Assembly (NCBI GenBank): GCA_040217155.1
Contig: JAVJNS010000013.1
Coordinates: forward strand, 26,242 to 90,241
Direction: 5' to 3'
From: Pelagibius sp040217155
Lineage (GTDB): Bacteria > Pseudomonadota > Alphaproteobacteria > Kiloniellales > Kiloniellaceae
DNA length: 64,000 nt
Shown: one piece after another, positions 60,944 through 64,000 of the stretch
Layout of the letters: each line of letters starts with the position of its first letter
How positions within the stretch are numbered: position 1 is the stretch's first letter
The notes under the pieces: model-generated
Told to the model about the DNA's origin: nothing
What the model saw: the letters and a program-made list of their open reading frames with translations, nothing else
The model's database searches: none
Position numbers and translations under genes: made by a program

Positions 60944-62035
60944 ATGAACGCCCCAGACGGACTGGTGCATACCCTCGAAGCACGACACTACACCGATCCG
61001 GCGGTATTCCGTAGCGAGCGCGACGGCCTGATGTGCCGGACCTGGCAGTTCGCCGGGCATGTCTCGCAGCTCGGAAAGCCCGGCGACTATTTCACCTTCG
61101 AAATCGCCGGGCAGAGCCTGTTCTGCCTGCGCGGCCGTGACGGCGCCCTCGCCGCCTTCTACAATGTCTGCCAACACCGCGCCCACGAGCTTCTGCAAGG
61201 CAGCGGCAATGCCAAGTTGCTGGTCTGCCCCTATCATGCCTGGACCTACGAGTTGGACGGCCGTCTGCGTTCGGGTCCCAACGTGAACGCCGTACCGGGC
61301 TTCGACCGTAAGAAAGTCTGCCTGACCCCGGTGCGACTCGAGGACTTCCATGGCTTCATTTTCGTCAACCTCGACCCCGAGGCCGAGCCCATGGATGTGT
61401 GGTTCCCCGGCGTGCGCGAACAACTGGTCGACTTTGTGCCGCAGATCGCCGGGCTCGCGCCGCTGGAATGGATCGAGATCCCGGAGCGGTGCAACTGGAA
61501 GGTCTCAGTCGAGAACTACTCCGAGTGCTACCACTGCCTGCGCAACCACCCGACCTTCTCGCACGGTGTCATCAAGCCCAAGACCTACGACATCCGTCCA
61601 CAGGGTTACTGCCTGCGCCACACCACTGAGTGCCAGAACCTGGAACGCATGAGTTACCCCATCGACCTGGAGGCAAACGCCCACGCCGGCGACTACTCCT
61701 CCTGGTTCCTCTGGCCGCTATTTTCCTTCCAGGTCTATCCCGGAAACATCCTCAACACCTATCACTGGCGCACGGTGGACGTGGAACATGTCGTCGTGTG
61801 GCGCGGCTGGTACACTGCCGGCGGCGTCGATTCCGAAGTCATCCGCCGGCTCGCGATCCAGGACCGGGCAACCACGGTAGAAGAGGACATCCACTTGGTG
61901 GAGTCGGTGCAGCGTGGCCTCAACAGTCGGGGCTACCGGCCCGGACCCCTGGTGGTCGATCCAAACTTCGGCGTGAACTCCGAACACTCGCTCCTGGCTC
62001 TGCAGGCATGGATGCGCGAGGCCGCTCGTGATTGA
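60944..62035 (+). CDS. Rieske non-haem iron oxygenase, betaine-demethylase type
   Basis: A 363-aa terminal oxygenase. The Rieske cluster ligands are C76 and H78 (VCQHRAHE), C95 and H98 (VCPYHAW). The mononuclear iron site has H197 and H202 (SECYHCLRNHP), with E194 as bridging acid, and a later D in VEEDIHLVE. Length and pattern fit glycine-betaine or stachydrine demethylases that remove one methyl as formaldehyde. The needed reductase is not in the window. The gene begins 15 bp after the regulator. Confidence 0.9.
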   Translation: MNAPDGLVHTLEARHYTDPAVFRSERDGLMCRTWQFAGHVSQLGKPGDYFTFEIAGQSLFCLRGRDGALAAFYNVCQHRAHELLQGSGNAKLLVCPYHAWTYELDGRLRSGPNVNAVPGFDRKKVCLTPVRLEDFHGFIFVNLDPEAEPMDVWFPGVREQLVDFVPQIAGLAPLEWIEIPERCNWKVSVENYSECYHCLRNHPTFSHGVIKPKTYDIRPQGYCLRHTTECQNLERMSYPIDLEANAHAGDYSSWFLWPLFSFQVYPGNILNTYHWRTVDVEHVVVWRGWYTAGGVDSEVIRRLAIQDRATTVEEDIHLVESVQRGLNSRGYRPGPLVVDPNFGVNSEHSLLALQAWMREAARD

Positions 62036-63482
62036 AGTGAAGCCCTACTGGCAGAACTATATCGACGGCCACTGGGTTGACGGCGGCGCCGGCCGCCTCC
62101 GGATCGACGACCCGGCGACCGGAGAACAATTGGCCGAGCAGGCACTGGCCGATTCCGGTGACGTCGACCGCGCCGTGGCCGCGGCCCGGCGCTGCCATGC
62201 GAGCGGTGCTCTCAGCGACCTGCGGCCGGTCGAGCGCGGCCGCCAGGTGCGCAGGATAGGCGCATATCTGCTCGAGAAGATCGACGAGATCGCGCCGCTC
62301 CTGACCCTGGAAAGCGGCAAGCCTCTGTGGGAAGCCCGCATCGAGGTCGAGGGCGCGGCGCGCTACTTCGAGTATTACGGCAACCAGGCGGAGACGCTGG
62401 AAGGCCGCTCGATCCCTCTGGGCGCGGGCTACGTCGACTACACGGTCTACGAGCCCTTCGGCGTCTCGGCGCAGATCATTCCCTGGAACTATCCCCTGGA
62501 GATGACCGCCCGCTCGCTCTCCGCAGCACTGGCCACCGCCAACGCCTGTGTCGTCAAGACGCCCGAACTGGACCCGCTGACTAACGCCTACTTTGCCCTG
62601 GCGGCGGAGGCCGCCGGGTTACCCACAGGCGCGGTGAACATCCTCTGCGGCCACGGCGCCGAGGCGGGGGCTGCCCTCGCCGCACATCCGGGCGTGAACC
62701 AGATCGTCTTCACAGGCTCCGTGCCAACCGGCGTCGCCATCGCCACCGCAGCGGCGCGGAACGTCGTGCCCTGCGTGCTGGAACTGGGCGGCAAGTCGGC
62801 GGCCATCGTTTATGAGGACGCCGAGGTCGACAGCTTCATCGACAATGTGCGTTGGGGTATCTACTTCAACGCTGGCCAGGTCTGTTCGGCCATGTCCCGC
62901 GTCATCGTGCAGGAATCAATCCACGACCGCGTTGTCGAGGGCATCGTCGAAATGGCCAAGGGCCTCTCCGTCGGCCCCGGCATTGAGCGGCCCACTTTCG
63001 GCGCCAATATGGGTGCGATGATCTCCGAGGAGCAGCGCGACCGTGCCGCCGATCTCTGTGCTGCTGCCCAGCGCCAGGGTGCCGTGGCGGCGACCGGCGG
63101 GCACCGGCTGAACCGCCCCGGCTGTTTCCTGGAGCCGACGGTCTTCACGGGGGTCGAGCCCGACATGGAGGTCGCGCAGACCGAGGTTTTCGGCCCGGTG
63201 CTCTCGGTCCTGAAATTCGCCGGCGACGACGAAGCCCTGGCGGTCGCCAACGGCACCGACTACGGCCTCGTCGGCGGGGTGTTCACCGCGGACTTGGAGC
63301 GGGCCATGAAAGTGACCCGGCATCTGAGGGCCGGTCAGGTCTTCGTCAACGAGTGGTATGCCGGCGGCGTCGAGACGCCCTTCGGCGGCTATGGTAAGTC
63401 CGGCTACGGGCGCGAAAAGGGCCGCGAGGCCCTGTGGAACTACGTGCAGACGAAGAACGTCGCCATCGCTCTTAGGCATTGA
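62028..63482 (+). CDS. NAD(P)-dependent aldehyde dehydrogenase
   Basis: A 484-aa aldehyde dehydrogenase with N154 (IPWNYP), K177, E252 (LELGGKS) and catalytic C286 (GQVCSA). It may oxidise an aldehyde formed during amine breakdown, or formaldehyde-derived products. GTG 62028 overlaps the end of the Rieske gene by eight bases, so the two are coupled. Subfamily (betaine-aldehyde, succinate-semialdehyde or similar) is not decided by these motifs. Confidence 0.93.
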   Translation: MIEVKPYWQNYIDGHWVDGGAGRLRIDDPATGEQLAEQALADSGDVDRAVAAARRCHASGALSDLRPVERGRQVRRIGAYLLEKIDEIAPLLTLESGKPLWEARIEVEGAARYFEYYGNQAETLEGRSIPLGAGYVDYTVYEPFGVSAQIIPWNYPLEMTARSLSAALATANACVVKTPELDPLTNAYFALAAEAAGLPTGAVNILCGHGAEAGAALAAHPGVNQIVFTGSVPTGVAIATAAARNVVPCVLELGGKSAAIVYEDAEVDSFIDNVRWGIYFNAGQVCSAMSRVIVQESIHDRVVEGIVEMAKGLSVGPGIERPTFGANMGAMISEEQRDRAADLCAAAQRQGAVAATGGHRLNRPGCFLEPTVFTGVEPDMEVAQTEVFGPVLSVLKFAGDDEALAVANGTDYGLVGGVFTADLERAMKVTRHLRAGQVFVNEWYAGGVETPFGGYGKSGYGREKGREALWNYVQTKNVAIALRH

Positions 63483-63579
63483 GACATCTGCGCCGCATGG
63501 CAAAGTCGCCTTCGGGTCAGGGAACTAAACCGCTCTCGCGGTAGTTTGCTGCGGCGAGTGGTGGAGGCTATGCGCTAAC

Positions 63580-63594
63580 GGGCAGGGTCTGCCC
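63580..63594 (+). terminator. Small perfect hairpin ahead of the recombinase gene
   Basis: GGGCAG (63580-63585) pairs with CTGCCC (63589-63594) around GGT. No T run follows apart from GTGTTG, so it may be a terminator for the aldehyde dehydrogenase or a structural part of the mobile-element end. The region 63483-63643 has no gene. Confidence 0.35.
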
Positions 63595-63643
63595 TGTGTT
63601 GAGATTTGGTTCCGCAACCTTTCTCTCACACAGGAGCAGACCC

Positions 63644-64000
63644 ATGACGGACAAGTCTATCAGCCCGTTGCGCCGACGTTTCATCGAGGACATGACAGTC
63701 CGCGGCTTCACGCCGGCCACGCAGCGAGGATACCTCCGGGTGGTGGCCGACTTCACGGCCTTTTTCGGCCGCCCGCCGGACCAGGCCGGCGCCGAGGACC
63801 TGCGGCGCTACCAGGTGCACATGCGATCGCAGGGCGCCACGGCGACAACCATGAACGCCGCGGTCTCGGCCTTGCGCTTCTTCTTCGGCGTTACCCTCGA
63901 GCGTGCCGATGCGCAGACCGGCATGACCACCGTGCGCGAACCGCGCCGGCTGTCGGTGATCCTGAGCCCCGAGGAGGTCGCGCGCCTGCTCGATGCCGCA
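63644..64000 (+). CDS. Tyrosine recombinase/integrase, IS91-associated type (3' end outside window)
   Basis: The first 119 codons of a site-specific recombinase: MTDKSISPLRRRFIEDMTVRGFTPATQRGYLRVVADFTAFF (in part) is the core-binding SAM-like domain, followed by LSVILSPEEVARLLDAA at the start of the catalytic domain. This N-terminus is typical of recombinases encoded directly before IS91-type transposases in proteobacteria. CAGGAG precedes ATG 63644. The catalytic arginine and tyrosine lie outside the window. Confidence 0.83.
   Translation, partial: MTDKSISPLRRRFIEDMTVRGFTPATQRGYLRVVADFTAFFGRPPDQAGAEDLRRYQVHMRSQGATATTMNAAVSALRFFFGVTLERADAQTGMTTVREPRRLSVILSPEEVARLLDAA

Noticed and set aside
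1..64000. CRISPR arrays, tRNA and rRNA genes, known riboswitches
   Set aside because: No regularly spaced repeats, cloverleaf sequences with CCA-like ends, or conserved riboswitch cores were noticed by eye on either strand.

Overview
The window is GC-rich with dense, mostly ATGA- or GTGA-overlapping operons. Gene content (TRAP transporters, ceramide biosynthesis genes of the Caulobacter type, FkbM methyltransferases, RpiR and GntR regulators, an AmiC/AmiR pair) suggests an alphaproteobacterium, probably of the Rhodospirillales/Kiloniellales or a related group. No rRNA, tRNA or CRISPR was found. All functional statements are motif and context readings of the sequence, with no database search.

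Layout. (1) 1-6400: the 3' part of a class V aminotransferase, then a dctPQM TRAP transporter followed by an enoyl-CoA hydratase-like protein, a family III CoA-transferase and a small GlcG/DUF336 protein. (2) 7110-22836: a sphingolipid locus. A rightward operon (fatty acyl-AMP ligase, epimerase-like reductase CerR, acyl carrier protein, serine palmitoyltransferase) meets, tail to tail, a leftward operon (HIT protein, LptF, LptG, a CDP-alcohol phosphatidyltransferase with an extra N-terminal domain, a lipid kinase of the DAGK/ceramide-kinase family, and a Tam41-like nucleotidyltransferase). Further on lie a DUF2141 protein, a metallophosphoesterase, two sugar/alcohol-phosphate nucleotidyltransferases, a GNAT protein that looks like bacterial ceramide synthase, and a fatty-acid hydroxylase. 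Together these could make, hydroxylate, phosphorylate, activate and head-group a ceramide; the LptFG pair suggests a route to the outer membrane. (3) 22936-31404: a phosphoglycerate mutase-like protein, then a glycan set (ELM1-like protein, a protein joining a Kdo-transferase-like and a sialyltransferase-like domain, a GT8-like/methyltransferase fusion, an FkbM methyltransferase, a 2-oxoglutarate oxygenase) and a lipid/glycan ABC exporter. (4) 31539-36380: a GntR/FCD regulator divergent from an FAH-family hydrolase and a TAXI-type TRAP transporter. (5) 36446-37648: a TPR protein and a DUF6065-like protein.

(6) 37681-45815: a seven-gene leftward amide operon. An AmiC-like cytoplasmic sensor and an AmiR-like ANTAR protein precede a peptide-type ABC transporter and an acetamidase/formamidase. 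Upstream lie a good promoter, two small RNA hairpins and a terminator just before the first gene: the layout of an antitermination leader. (7) 45879-52853: a 297-bp element bounded by 24-bp perfect inverted repeats, a large DUF3604 protein whose stop codon lies in one of those repeats, a pentapeptide-repeat protein, an MFS exporter, a universal stress protein, and a stretch with old mobile-element-like repeats. (8) 52854-63482: a catabolic locus built around an RpiR regulator. Leftward: dimethylglycine/sarcosine dehydrogenase-like protein, MDR oxidoreductase, two tandem enolase-superfamily enzymes, class III aminotransferase. Rightward: Rieske oxygenase and aldehyde dehydrogenase. This fits stepwise N-demethylation of a quaternary amine such as a proline-betaine-type osmolyte. 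(9) 63580-64000: the start of a tyrosine recombinase of the kind that accompanies IS91-like elements, running off the window.
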